Assembly (NCBI GenBank): GCA_023653785.1
Contig: JAMKCH010002849.1
Location: forward strand, 124,001-188,000
Reading direction: 5' to 3'
Length of the DNA: 64,000 bases
Origin: Ophioderma brevispina
Taxonomy: Eukaryota; Echinodermata; Ophiuroidea; Amphilepidida; Ophiodermatidae
Part shown: in pieces, positions 22,569 through 32,969 of the stretch
How positions within the stretch are numbered: position 1 is the stretch's first letter
Layout of the letters: each line of letters opens with the position of its first letter
Made by a program: the position numbers and the translations under genes
The notes under the pieces: generated by a model
Database searches by the model: none
What the model was told of the DNA's origin: nothing
The model's input: only the letters and a program-made list of their open reading frames with translations

Positions 22569-24079
22569 GTAGCATCTCCAGGGAGGGCATTTCCCCTCCT
22601 CACTTTTTTTTTCTTTAACCACCCATTTGCCACCCCCCCCCCCCCAAAGAAAATTACAGATTTGTGGCATCATGATTTGGGGGCCAAAATCACACATTTT
22701 GACAAGAAAACAGCGATTTTGGGCCAAAACTCACCAATTTTTTGGCAAAAATAACCATTTGGGGGCCAAAATTGGGTTTAAAAATCTTAACATTTTTACA
22801 TTTTGGTTCCCGCTAATTTCACACTTTTTGCAGGCCCCAAAAAATTCATTGCCCCCCCCCCCCCAGAAAATAGATTTGGCGCCGCCCGCTGGAAACTAAC
22901 CGCATCACAAATGGCATAAAATCATAATATAGACATAATTAACAACTGAATCAGATTTTGTTATGACTGGAATGTGCTTAGACCCTGCTAGGCTTTCCAG
23001 ACGTTACAACTATTGCTAGTTGGAATACATGCAGTCTCTTGCAAACTTGGCATCATGTACCACGTACTTTGAGATGCAACTGATAGTTTGAAAGTTTTTG
23101 TCACCTTTTGACCTGTTTGGTAGGTTTAAGTGTAGATTGATATTTGTATTATGTAAACGTATGACGTAAAAAAGGATTTATAGCATCTGTGGAACCAAAT
23201 TAAGTATGGCACGGTATGTTCCTGCGGTTTATTACTTCTAAGAGTTAACTTCAGAAGTCAAGAACCAACCATAAATTCAATCATTGTAGAAGCAACCTCC
23301 TGTCTGTTGACAACAATAAGTCCTCACCATTGAGCTCACCTCTGTCATAGGTCTACACCTATTCTACAAAACATCCATCAGTAAGATTCCATCCCCCCCC
23401 ACTTCAATCTCGGGAATTTCATTTCAATCATTTCACCAAACCTTCATTTCTTCATTGCAATTTCAAACAGCCTATAACCCCATGGGGCTACATGAAACCA
23501 ATAAAAAACTACTGACAGCTGTCGAAGATGGTTAGGCATGTCAGGCATACTACGTCTCCTTCACGACCCTAAGCTGTCGTCCGCCATCAATTTTAAAAGG
23601 GCCCATAAGAAGAGAGGTTACAACCACCATGATCTAGCTAAAAGCAAAACTATCTCTAACCTGTGTAGCAAAGATTGTTCTGGATCCTTTCAAATAACTC
23701 ACTTGACCAATCGACTTCCATGTTAACACTGCAGCGCCTTTTAGCAGGAAAACAGACTGGCAAAGATTCATTGGGGGGGATAACCTTGACCAGAACGGGA
23801 ATAGGATTGCACCAAAACCCCCTAACATTAAACTAACCGTAACAGTAAACTAAGACAATTTGCCCAACTAGTGAACATACTGTCCTAAGATTCATACACA
23901 GGAGCTGTAGGACGAATATGCAGAGGCTTTTCCAAGGAATGTGCTAAAGAATATCCCAAGTATACTAGCATGCTTGAAGCTGATTCGTTATCTCTAAGCA
24001 AACACTGCTGAAGGTGAGGATGTGTCAGAGGGGATCGCCAATGAAAAGCTGGCATATCTTAATTTGAATCCACTTATAT
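22569..24079. other. Loop interior upstream of the LINE, C-run repeats and unassigned sequence
   Basis: Two C-runs (22637 and 22854) bracket a GGGGCCAAAAT/TTTTGGC-rich segment; a similar TTTGGGGTTGGCAAA segment lies on the far side of the loop near 26300. From about 23500 the sequence may be the decayed 5' part of the LINE, but I cannot align it to an endonuclease. Confidence 0.35.
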
Positions 24080-25400
24080 GAAACCCATAACAGCAAGAAA
24101 TCATGGTCTACTGTCCGAAAGCTGTCAAGGGATCCACCGAGCCTCCAGCCAAATGTTAAACCCAACTAAGTTGCCCACCAGAAGCCCAAGAAGATCACAC
24201 TAAACCGAAAGCTATCCTGGTTTCACAATCCCTTCATCATGGACGAACTGAAACCGTTGTTACTAATCTTCAACCAGGGAAAGCAAGTAGGCCTTGACAC
24301 AATCTCAACTGAGCAGGCTTGAAAACTTTTGGCCTAGATCAAAGGAGTGATTTCTTGAGCTCTACAATTGCTGCCATTTTTACTTTCTCACAGTTCAACC
24401 AAGATCTGGAGGAAAAGCATGTTATTGCCTCTTAAAGCCTGGGAAAGATCCATCTAATCCAAAGAGGCTTCGAATAATAGCACTCCTCAGCCCGTCCCTA
24501 CCAGCTCTTTGAACATCTCTGTCAACTGTATCGTACCTTTGATAGAGGAACACTTCATACCAGAACAAGCCGGTTTCCGGCAGGAAAATCAGCAGTCCAA
24601 ATGTTTTCGAGAAGGGTTCGGTACCCGGAGTCGTTTTCGTCGATCTATCAGCAGCTGTTTAATCACAAGAATGCTTACTCCGTTAAGATTTGGACTCACC
24701 AAGGATATTCGCTTGACTAAGTTCATCACAGGATTGCTTGGCTTAGGCTCAAGAATGACTACCCCAATGGAGCGAGCTCGCACCTCTCCGTTCAAACATC
24801 TATACCAAGACCACCCTCAGAGTACAGGGGACTATTGTTTTTATATCTTGAGACTATCTGGAATGAACACACAGGAATGCAGAATTTACAGTTGTCAAAG
24901 AGAGACTACCAAGCTTTGGATAACTCACTCTCTATATGAGGAAAACCACCCCACACCTTATTATGAGGAAAACCACCTTCAACTCCTTATTATGAGAAAA
25001 CCACCTATGTGCAACCATCCAATACACAGGTGTGTGCTTTCCTTTACCTGTTGGAAGCCAATGTCAACACCTGGTTGTGTCTACTTATGAGTTTACTGGG
25101 ACCATCTCCTCTCTTATAAGACCCACATCAAAAGTCCGACGATTAATTTAACTCACTGGTCACAAGATGGTGCTCGGCCACATACACCTAAGATCGATGG
25201 CCTTGCCCTGTGCTTACCTCATGTGCAGAGTATGCCTGCTCTGGTATGGGAAGATCAACCCATGATGTCAAGAAGCTTGGACCACGTTACATCTTCCTTC
25301 CTACCCGGAGTATCCAGAGTCTTCGCCCAACTCCAATGGAGAAATTATACATCGATTGCTCCAACAGGACATATGTCGTAGTGTCGCGAGCATGAAGAGC
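24080..25400 (+). pseudogene. Jockey-like non-LTR retrotransposon reverse transcriptase, decayed
   Basis: Ordered RT landmarks appear on the plus strand across three frames. SWSTVRKLSRDPPSLQPN (about 24105) is the linker preceding RT. IMDELKPLL...GLDTISTEQ follows (24238-24320). The block KPGKDPSNPKRLRIIALLS (about 24436) leads into FIPEQAGFRQENQQS (24555), then GVVFVDLSAA (24628; motif A of the polymerase palm, in another frame). The C-terminal block AEYACSGMGRSTHDVKKLGP and SLRPTPMEKLYI (25215-25350) closes it. Frameshifts and stops make it non-functional. The catalytic YxDD block is not recognisable. The 193-residue open frame at 24509-25090 mixes real RT at its start with out-of-frame sequence. 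Confidence 0.8.
24930..25012 (+). repeat. Short tandem repeat, about 30-bp unit (TTATGAGGAAAACCACC)
   Basis: Three imperfect units of TATTATGAGGAAAACCACC plus spacer lie inside the decayed LINE. They are probably a local expansion after the element died. Confidence 0.75.
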
Positions 25401-26682
25401 ATAGTTGTCAAGTATCTAATGTGAAGCACCCTTGTCGACAGAACCCAGCTTTTTAAATGCCTTAAATCCAGAGAGAGAGAGATGGGGGAGAGACGGGAGA
25501 GAGAGTTTCTGTAAGCAAAGTCCCACCCCCTTAAACAGTCTCTAAGGAGTTTAAGAAGTCGCCTTGTGGAAATGAAAGACTGCTATAACCAGTAATGTCG
25601 GGTATTGAACCTGGTGATAACATCGCCTGGAGTTGACTCCTCATGGGCTGGTTGGCGATGCCTCAACATATTAAGAACCAGAACTGGTCGATCTAAAGTT
25701 TCTTTGCATAAGTGGACTACCTGTAAGCTATCAGGACACTACCTGTGGGTTCGGGAACAGCTTCACAAGCATGACATATCTCTTGGTCTGTGATAACTGT
25801 TGGAGCAACAAGGCACAGACAAGAACTTGCGGATTTCAGTGAAGCAGCCAGCATTGCAACACCATCTCTGGCTAGACCTATTTGATTGAGAACCACTGTG
25901 TTTGGACACTATAAAAAGCCTTCAGTTACATTATTGGATTTAATGGTTGTCTTGAAGTTAACACATAGAGATAAATCAGATAATACCCCTCAGAAGCACA
26001 TCCAATGCTTAATTTTGGTTCCATAGATTCCTAAATCGTGGTTACGGACGTCATCAGTTACCTAATACAATCTCAATCTACAATTCAACTTACCAATTAA
26101 ATGTAAAAGGTGACAAATTTTCAAACCTTCAATCATCTCAAGCACAGGGTCCCATTGACTGCCAAGTTCCTAGAGACGCCTGCATGTATTCCCAAAGTAT
26201 TCAGAGTCGTTAATTATGTTTATATTATGATTGTAAATGTCATTTGGTGTTGCGGTTCGTTTCAATTGGCGTGCCAGACCTCTTTTCTGGAGGGGGGGGG
26301 GGGGGGCAAATGGAAATTTTTTGGGGTTGGCAAAAGTGAACTTCTGAGTAGGGCAAATAATTCAAAAAACATGTTTTGAGATTTTTTTTTAGTACCAATT
26401 TTGGCCCCAAATGGCCGCATGAATTTATATGTGGCAAAAGGGGAGGGGTGGCGGGGCTGGGATCAATTTGGGATTGTATTGCGAAAATTGATAGGACGAA
26501 TGTAAGGGGGGAAAAGGACGAAGAGGAGGGGAGGTGAGGGCTAAGAGAGCTGAAGGGGTGGGTGTGGCCGAAAAGAGTACCCAGGAAAGGTAAACATAAT
26601 AGTGGAAGGGACCCTCGTCATATGTTGAACATTGTTCACCATCCACGCATAGGGCGATACCTAATGGAATTGCCAACTAGTT
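25401..26682. other. Loop interior downstream of the LINE
   Basis: It contains a GA-rich run (25471-25508), a G-run (26290-26306) and a G-rich block (26440-26560). No recognisable gene is present. A minus-strand frame at 26425-26676 reads Pro/Leu-rich because of the C-rich complement. Confidence 0.4.
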
Positions 26683-27226
26683 TCGTTCTGTATACTTTAT
26701 TATGCTAGCTGATGGTAAAGAAAGAAGAACACTAAAATAAATGGCGGATATTTTCGAACAAAAATCCCTATGCAAAATACCATATTTGAAAATCCATGGT
26801 AATATGACTTAAATTTTTTTTTTGATACTAAATATATTGTAATTAATCAAATACATAAAAATACTTTAAAAAATGAGGTATAGCCATATATACTCAAAAA
26901 CGGCAAATTCTCAAAATGGCGGCCATTTTGATTTTTTGGCGCCAAACTGGAACTGAGTAATTCAAGCAGTTATCGAATGTATTTTAATCGTTTCCATCAT
27001 TGATAGTAAGTGAATAACACCTTAAAGAAATCTTTAAACTTCATAAAACTTGGAATATTGGTCAAAAAGCTAAAATATTAAAATGGCGCCATTTTGAAAT
27101 TCTGGCTTCCCCCCTTGCACATCGAAAAAAAAATTTAGCTAATACTTTTTGGGTTTCTCATGACCTATTCTACGATATAAAAGTTTAACCAAATTGCAAA
27201 AAAAAATGCAACCTCTCAAATTGAAA
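26683..27226 (-). repeat. Right arm of the large inverted repeat
   Basis: On the minus strand this repeats the order of blocks of the left arm at 21985-22568, with small indels. It includes the ATGGCGGCCATTTTG palindrome and the GTTCTTCTTTCTTTACC block. Divergence is visible by eye, so the duplication is not recent. Confidence 0.75.
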
Positions 27227-27242
27227 CAAAACGTCCTAGACT

Positions 27243-27584
27243 CTATCAGTGATTTTGCTAAATCAGCAATCGAAAAATCATCAAAATCATATTTTACAGT
27301 GTTGTACAAGCACATGGTATCCTAACATACCCTGCAAATGATAAGACCAGAAGCACCTAATAAGGACCGAATCTGGAGATTTGAGTCAGTACTGTCCGTT
27401 CGGACACTTACTACAACACGTAATTGGAATGGAGATCGTATCTTGAACACTGCTGTTTTCCTTCCTTTTCTGTCCTTCTACAGCTGGAAAAGGTAACTAT
27501 GAAATTCTACAGACTATCCTTCACTTTGAACTATTCCTGCACATTTCAAATATTTTTCAAATCACTGAAGTGTCTTTAAGTACG
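27243..27584 (+). repeat. ACTATCAGTG/CACTGAAGTGTCTTTAA repeat family, uninterrupted copy
   Basis: It starts near CTCTATCAGTGATTTTGC and ends near GAAGTGTCTTTAA. The ordered interior (ATCCTAACATACC.TGCAA, ATAAGACCA.AAGCA, CGGACACTTACTACAACACG, TCTTCCTTTTCT, GAAATTCTACAGAC) is shared with 38466-39199 and, inverted, with 54597-54942. It preserves the empty sites of two MITEs found in the 38.5-kb copy. Confidence 0.7.
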
Positions 27585-28900
27585 ACAATATGAAAATTGT
27601 ATACTCTTAAATTTCGTATGTTAAAATAATGTTAAGAATGATTTACAGCATTATTTTGCACTTACAAATAGAGAGACATCAATATTCCTTATCATCAGTA
27701 TCACAGTCATAATTGTAGAAAGCGTTTTAATGCTGAAAGTAGCTATTGTAATAAAAAAAGGCAACAGTAGGGAAATAGTTGACCTCGTAAGTAGACGTTC
27801 AGGTTTCAGGTTTTATATTCATCTCACTGAACAAATCCATTATACACATCATAACATTATTAAAAATGATAATCGTATTAAAAAGAGACTGAAACAAAAA
27901 TATATTAATATACTTTTGCAAGAGATGTGATCCAGGGAAAACACAAAAGGCGTGTATTTAGTGTCACCCATCAGTGTTACACCTTATAGTCACATAACTC
28001 ACGTAAAGACATCAAAAAAATGCAAGAATGGTAAATTACATGCACAAAAAGAAAGAAGGTGTCGACCTAAAATAAATTAATTATAGATAACACACAAAAA
28101 CCGCAGATAATTAATATAAGTTTACCCCAAATCACAAAATAATTAAGCGGAGAGATAGAATCAATGAGCTGCTTTTTAAGAGGTTTTTTAAAAACAGAGA
28201 AATGTGAGTAAAAGAGAGGAACGATGGGCAGGGGGAAAAGGGCTAGGAAGGCTGTTTAAGACGTACATCAATGAAGTCTAAAGAGGCCCATTGAATCAGG
28301 ATGCATTTATCAGCGAGCTTGGTGTTAGTCTGTCGACATAAAGGTCCCTTAGATGATCAAGTGTCATCGAGGTGGACATCTTGTCGGGCCAGAAAAAAAT
28401 GACATCTAAATTTTGGGAGGACGTTGGTCATAATGGTATACATTAACTGCGCAGTCTGGAAAATAAAGAGTTCGTGAATTTTAATCGTATTCATGGAGGA
28501 AAAGAGGGTCGGTATGGGTGATTCCCCCAAAATGTGAAACTTGTACACTTTTTTTTTTTTGCTTTAAAATGAAGATGAGAATTAGTTTTATCTTCCCATA
28601 GTTGATGTAAGACAAGACCAGGTATTATACAAATAGTCCAGTGAATCAAGAGGGAGAAACTTTAACTTTGAATGCTTATTGTCGACATTTTAATATCATT
28701 GGTGGGGAAGTGAGTGTGCGTTGTTTCTTAATACATAAAATTATTTGTGAACGTTAAATTTTTAGGGACGTTTTTTTAACCATAAGATTTCAAACATAAA
28801 AATTGAAGATTGGGAGAGCAATGAGGAAGGGCTTTATATCAAGTAAAATAAAATAAAAATAACCTTGAAAGTATTACCTGAAAGTCGTAGATAAATAATG
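27585..28900. other. Unassigned AT-rich sequence
   Basis: No gene, RNA or clear repeat is recognised. The open frames at 27730-27930 (plus) and 28357-28548 (minus) are short and unlike known proteins. A T-run sits at 28549-28560. Confidence 0.4.
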
Positions 28901-28910
28901 CAAGCAGTCA

Positions 28911-29403
28911 CCCTCGCCTACCTGAGCCATATTTTGCAACACAATCCCAATCCCAAGGGGGGGGGGGGCACCTCGGTAATTTTCGTTACTGACATCCCAT
29001 CCTACAAAGTTGGACGCACAAGAGTTTCTTCTCGCATTGGGAATCAAAATAAGATTAAATCATACCTGTTACGACGTCATAAGTATGAAAAGTACTGGTT
29101 AAAGGGTAAAAAATTGGTATTTCGCATTTATTGATTCTACACATTATGTTACTAAAACGTTTTGAGTATATAAATCTAGTCTTTCCCATGACATGTAGAG
29201 CCAAAAACTGAGTGCAAATCGAATGTTTCCCTAACTTTTTGGTGAGATGAAAATGAATAGTCCCCTATTCTCATTTTCTTATTCCCCTATTCTCTATATT
29301 GGAAAATGGACTTGACATCTTTGCATCCAAGCGAATTTTGACGTCATTCGGACTAATGTTAGTAATGTTAGGCGCGTTGTGGTTCATTTTGGTACCAATA
29401 GTC
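28911..29403 (-). mobile_element. TTAA MITE, CCCTCGTCTACC family (copy 3, inverted and truncated)
   Basis: CCCTCGCCTACCTGAGCCAT, a G-run, GGTAATTTTCGTTACTGA and further blocks match the reverse complement of the family's right half. It fades near GGTACCAATAGTCCG. The left flank is TTCA/GTCA, not TTAA. Confidence 0.7.
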
Positions 29404-29529
29404 CGCCTCACCAGCTGGGAAATGGTGTCACTTTATGTTTGAAGTTGATTCAAGGGTGAAATTTTCCGTGAAAACGATTCCGGACCGTTCCTTGAAAAGG
29501 GCCAAATTGCCCTTCCATGGGTGCTCCAT

Positions 29530-29880
29530 TTTGGGGGTCAAAATTCATAATAACGTTATAATGGCCTATTCTCTTAATTTTAGTGTCTACACATAGGTTT
29601 TCGGGCACGAGAAATTGATTGGAACAACTTTAAAAATCCAAAATGGCTGCCTTTTGCCAAAAAATTCAAAATGGCGCCCAAAATACCCATTTTCAATATA
29701 AATCATATGTGATCACTTTTCCCATCAATTTGATTAATTAGAGTTTCTATTTACATTTTTGGATGTGAAAAATCAATACTTAGCACTTTTCAATATCAAA
29801 AATGGCTGCCAGGTGCAAAAAATCAAAATGGCGTCCAAAATGGCAATCATTATAGACGATGATTGAGAAGGATTCCTTTG
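29530..29880. repeat. AAAATGGC(T/G)GCC-rich repeat region
   Basis: Paired AAAATGGCTGCC and AAAATGGCGNCC motifs recur at about 29640/29668 and 29805/29825 with a spacing near 160 bases. They lead into the better ordered array that follows. Confidence 0.5.
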
Positions 29881-29884
29881 CACC

Positions 29885-30530
29885 CCCAAACAGGCCTTAT
29901 ACGGGCATGACTCTGGTGTCCTAGCCTATGTTTTCAGAAGCAGGGGTCCATTAGAAACATTGTTGAAAATGTTATATGGCCGTGGCGGCCATTTTAAAAT
30001 TCAAAATGGCCGGCAAGCTGTCATTTTTGGCCATATTTCCGTTTCTGAGCCTTTTAAACGTCTGATTCTGGTGTCTTTGTCTATGCTTTCAAGATCAAGG
30101 AATCCGTTAGAAGCATTGTTGACAATATTGGATCCGTTGGATACCGTATTTGGCAGTGGCGGCCATTTTGAAGTTCAAAATGACTGCCAAGCTGTCACAT
30201 TTTGCCCATATACCCCTTCTTTGGACCTTGTAGATGCACAATTGCAGTGCCTATGCCCATATTTCAGGGTCAAGGAATCCAATAAGAATATTTATAGCAA
30301 TATTGGATCATAGCTTGTATCATTCGGTTGTGGCTGCCATCTTGAATTTCAAAATGGTCACCAATTACGTCTATTTTAACCCATATCTCGGTCTATGATG
30401 TCTATCCGCAAGTTTTCAGGGTCAATTAATACAATTAGAATATTGATGGTATTATTGGCTCATTAATTGGTTGTGGTAGCCATCTTGGATTTCAAAATGG
30501 CTGCCAAGCAAAAGTGGTTTTGCCAATTCA
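29885..30530 (+). repeat. Tandem array, about 174-bp unit with GGCGGCCATTTTGAA core
   Basis: Four units are visible. GGCGGCCATTTTAAAATTC (29984), GGCGGCCATTTTGAAGTTC (30158), GGCTGCCATCTTGAATTTC (30331) and GGTAGCCATCTTGGATTTC (30475) are spaced 174, 173 and 144 bases apart. Each is followed by AAAATGGCNGNCAAGCTGTC and later TTTCAGGGTCAAGGAATCCA-like text. The 117-residue plus-strand open frame at 29960-30313 runs through two units and is repeat-derived. Confidence 0.8.
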
Positions 30531-30655
30531 TAGCTCTGTAAAACACATTGCAGTAGGTACTTATAAAGAAAATGTCTTGCAACATATAAGGAAAAACAGG
30601 ATATTCCCATAGCTAGCAAATGTGTCATAATTTCACAACAATAGGCTGTTTCATT

Positions 30656-30690
30656 TGTTTGTTTGTTTGTTTGTTTTTTTTTTTTTTTTG
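30656..30690 (+). repeat. (GTTT)n followed by a T-run
   Basis: Five TTTG units are followed by 18 T. Confidence 0.85.
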
Positions 30691-30939
30691 GACTCCCTGG
30701 GTTAAACGGTCATTAACACTAGTGAATAAGGTCTTGTGCACTCCCGTTTGTGTGTGTGTGGAGGGGAGGGTTCATGTAGACCCTCTCTGAAAACAACTTT
30801 GCCGTTGGATTTTTTTACCAAAACTCTGGTCAATGATGGGGTACATCAACACGACCACGATTTAGGGGAAAATGAAAATCGGTTAATTGTACCTATTAAA
30901 ATGGCGGTCCAAAAGTCAATTTTTATGATGCGCACCAAA

Positions 30940-31172
30940 TTTACGAGGCCAACGTGTTGTGTCCCTGGGCAAGACACTTTTATCTCGCTTGTTTCACTTC
31001 ACCCAGATGTAAATGGGGAGCTGTTAGGGGTAGTCATACTCTGCGCCGTCATAATTGGCTGCCGAATTTTCAATATGTGAAAATGTGACATATCGTAGTG
31101 ACAGCGGAATAAATGTAAAGCACTTTGAGACATTGTGTAAAGCGCTATATAAATACTTGCATTTTTATTATC
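30940..31172 (+). mobile_element. SINE or L2-type tail (GGGCAAGACACTTT ... AAGCGCTATATAAAT)
   Basis: The phrases GTCCCTGGGCAAGACACTTT, TTCACTTCACCCAGATGTAA, GGGAGCTGTTAGGGG, GTAAAGCACTTTGAGACATT and AAAGCGCTATATAAATAC occur in the order known from L2-mobilised SINEs and L2 LINE 3' ends of marine animals. A tRNA-like head is not evident upstream, so it may be a truncated SINE or a LINE tail. The plus-strand open frame ending at 31080 overlaps it and is not a gene. Confidence 0.7.
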
Positions 31173-31339
31173 TATTATAGCTCAAGGTGAATGAAAAAAT
31201 ATCTAATTAATGTAATTTATGAATTGTTTCAAATTTACGCACTAGTACTGTACAATTGAAACTTGGTAAATTACGTTAGGCATGCCACTCTCCTTCCTGT
31301 GTTGTTGGAATTATAAGATGTTTTTCATAAAAGGCAAAC

Positions 31340-31441
31340 AAAAAAACAAAACAATTGAAAGGGAAGGACCATAGCTATCCATTGGTATCAAAGTCAAGTG
31401 CCTGGGAGGGGGTGGCCCATCAGTTTTGGATCACCATGTAT
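31340..31441 (-). mobile_element. Fragment of the CCCTCGTCTACC TTAA MITE family (copy 4)
   Basis: GGACCATAGCTATCCATTGG, TATCAAAGTCAAGTGCCTGG and GGATCACCATGTATC match the internal section seen at 40370-40510 in the same orientation. Ends are absent. Confidence 0.55.
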
Positions 31442-31995
31442 CTTTTTTCGTTATATTTTTATTTTCAAAATATTCTACAACAAAAACAATTAATAAAGCG
31501 ATGAACCAAATTTAAATACACAAAGTGTAAAAAACTTACACTACTATAAATATAAATAAACAACAATATGAAAGCAATACACTTAAACACACAAACGCTG
31601 GAGCAAAGGTTGAGTAACTCCTTTGAAACTATTTTAATTTAAATTCTGACATCAGATAAATTTTGCTGTTTCGTAATGTTTTAATTCTGTTTAAATAATT
31701 GGAAAGGCGCATTTTTTTCTCAAAAGCTTATTTTTGTAAATATTCCATATGACACAAATTATAAGATTATTCATAGGCCTATTTCATTTGTAGGGATGAA
31801 GACCTAAATGAGTGTTATTATTTGCTTACAAATTACCTCAATGTTACATTTTTCGTACATCCATCCACCAATACTGATCCAAATATTTTTGACATATCGA
31901 CAATCAAATAAAAGATGAGAAGATCTTCTTCTAACCCACAAAAAGTACGAACTAAAGATACATTTACTACATTTACAATTGGCTACGGTATTTGC
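31442..31995 (-). pseudogene. LINE ORF2 C-terminal remnant (zinc-binding tail type)
   Basis: The minus strand at 31804-31990 encodes CKCSKC... then SHLLFDCRYVKNIWISIGGW, the pattern C-x2-C ... H-x3-C-x3-x-x-W found at the C terminus of L1/Tx1-like reverse transcriptases (zf-RVT type). Downstream on the same strand a broken frame continues with ICVIWNIYKNKLLRKKCAFP-like residues, again as in L1-like tails. Stops interrupt it, and no RT core is present in the window next to it. A short tail of an L1-like element is the likeliest reading. Confidence 0.6.
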
Positions 31996-32029
31996 ATGGT
32001 TGGTCGCCAAAGCTGAGCCAAGACCGGAA

Positions 32030-32960
32030 AAACGGTGTTTTTTTTTTATTTAAAGGTGAACGACCTTTGACACAGTAACTTGTGTGTAAAGTGTGTCTGT
32101 GTATTCCTGTGAAATTTTCATGATATATGTACACTATGTGGTGATAACTTTTGGGAAAATACCATTTAACCCCATAGAGAGCAAAGTACACAATGAGTAG
32201 AAAACTTTAAAAATCAAAATTTCACCTCAAAATGAGCAAGACTTTGAAATCCATACATAATCACCTCAAAATATACATGATAGGCATCAAAATGTGAATA
32301 ACTTTAAAAGATGCCTGTGTATTCCTATGAAATGTTCATGCTATACTGGAAGTATATATGTGGGGCAGTTTGAAGGAAAATTTAGCTCCCCAAAGAGTAT
32401 AGTATCATAGCATAGCGAATTATCATAATTGAGTAAATATGAGTAAATAATAAGTCAAAATTGACATTAAATGATAGATAATTTTATTATCTTTTATATG
32501 ACACCTAATTAAAAATATACTATGCATATATTTACATTGTAGGCCTCGAAATGTGAACCCTGACCTGACAAAACTGGGGTTTCTGAGATATAAAAATCAA
32601 TGTACTTTGACACAGTAACTTTAAGTGTGTCTGTATTCATATGAATTTTTTGTTATATATGCGCACTATGTGGGGCCAATTTTGGGAAGTACCACCTAAC
32701 TCCCCAAGTAGCACAGTAATCACGATGAGTAAAAACGTAATCTTCAAATTTGGCCCAAAAGTGAGGCCAAACACAAACTGATGTTGTTGAGCCGCAAAAT
32801 TGACAATCCAATTGGCATAATCCCCTCAAAATCGGTTTAACATCATAGAAAAAAAAATACCTAATTTCGACAAGAATGATCCAATGATGTACTGTTGTGG
32901 GTGGAGGCCTCCAATCTAATCCAAATCTGAACCCTTACCTGAACATTGGAAGTTTTTCTT
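32030..32960 (+). repeat. Long-period tandem repeat (about 280-300 bp), left part
   Basis: Phrases such as CCTTTGACACAGTAACTT, GTGTGTCTGTGTATTCCTGT, GAAATTTTCATGATATATGT, GCACTATGTGGGGCCAATTT, TAACTCCCCAAGTAGCACAG and ATGAGTAAAAACGTAATC recur near 32065, 32310 and 32605. A further unit appears at 36330-36500, on the other side of the hAT-like element. Confidence 0.65.
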
Positions 32961-32969
32961 GGATTTAAA

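Noticed and set aside
29960..30313. 117-residue plus-strand open frame
   Set aside because: It spans two units of the ~174-bp tandem array and repeats itself imperfectly, as expected from the repeat.
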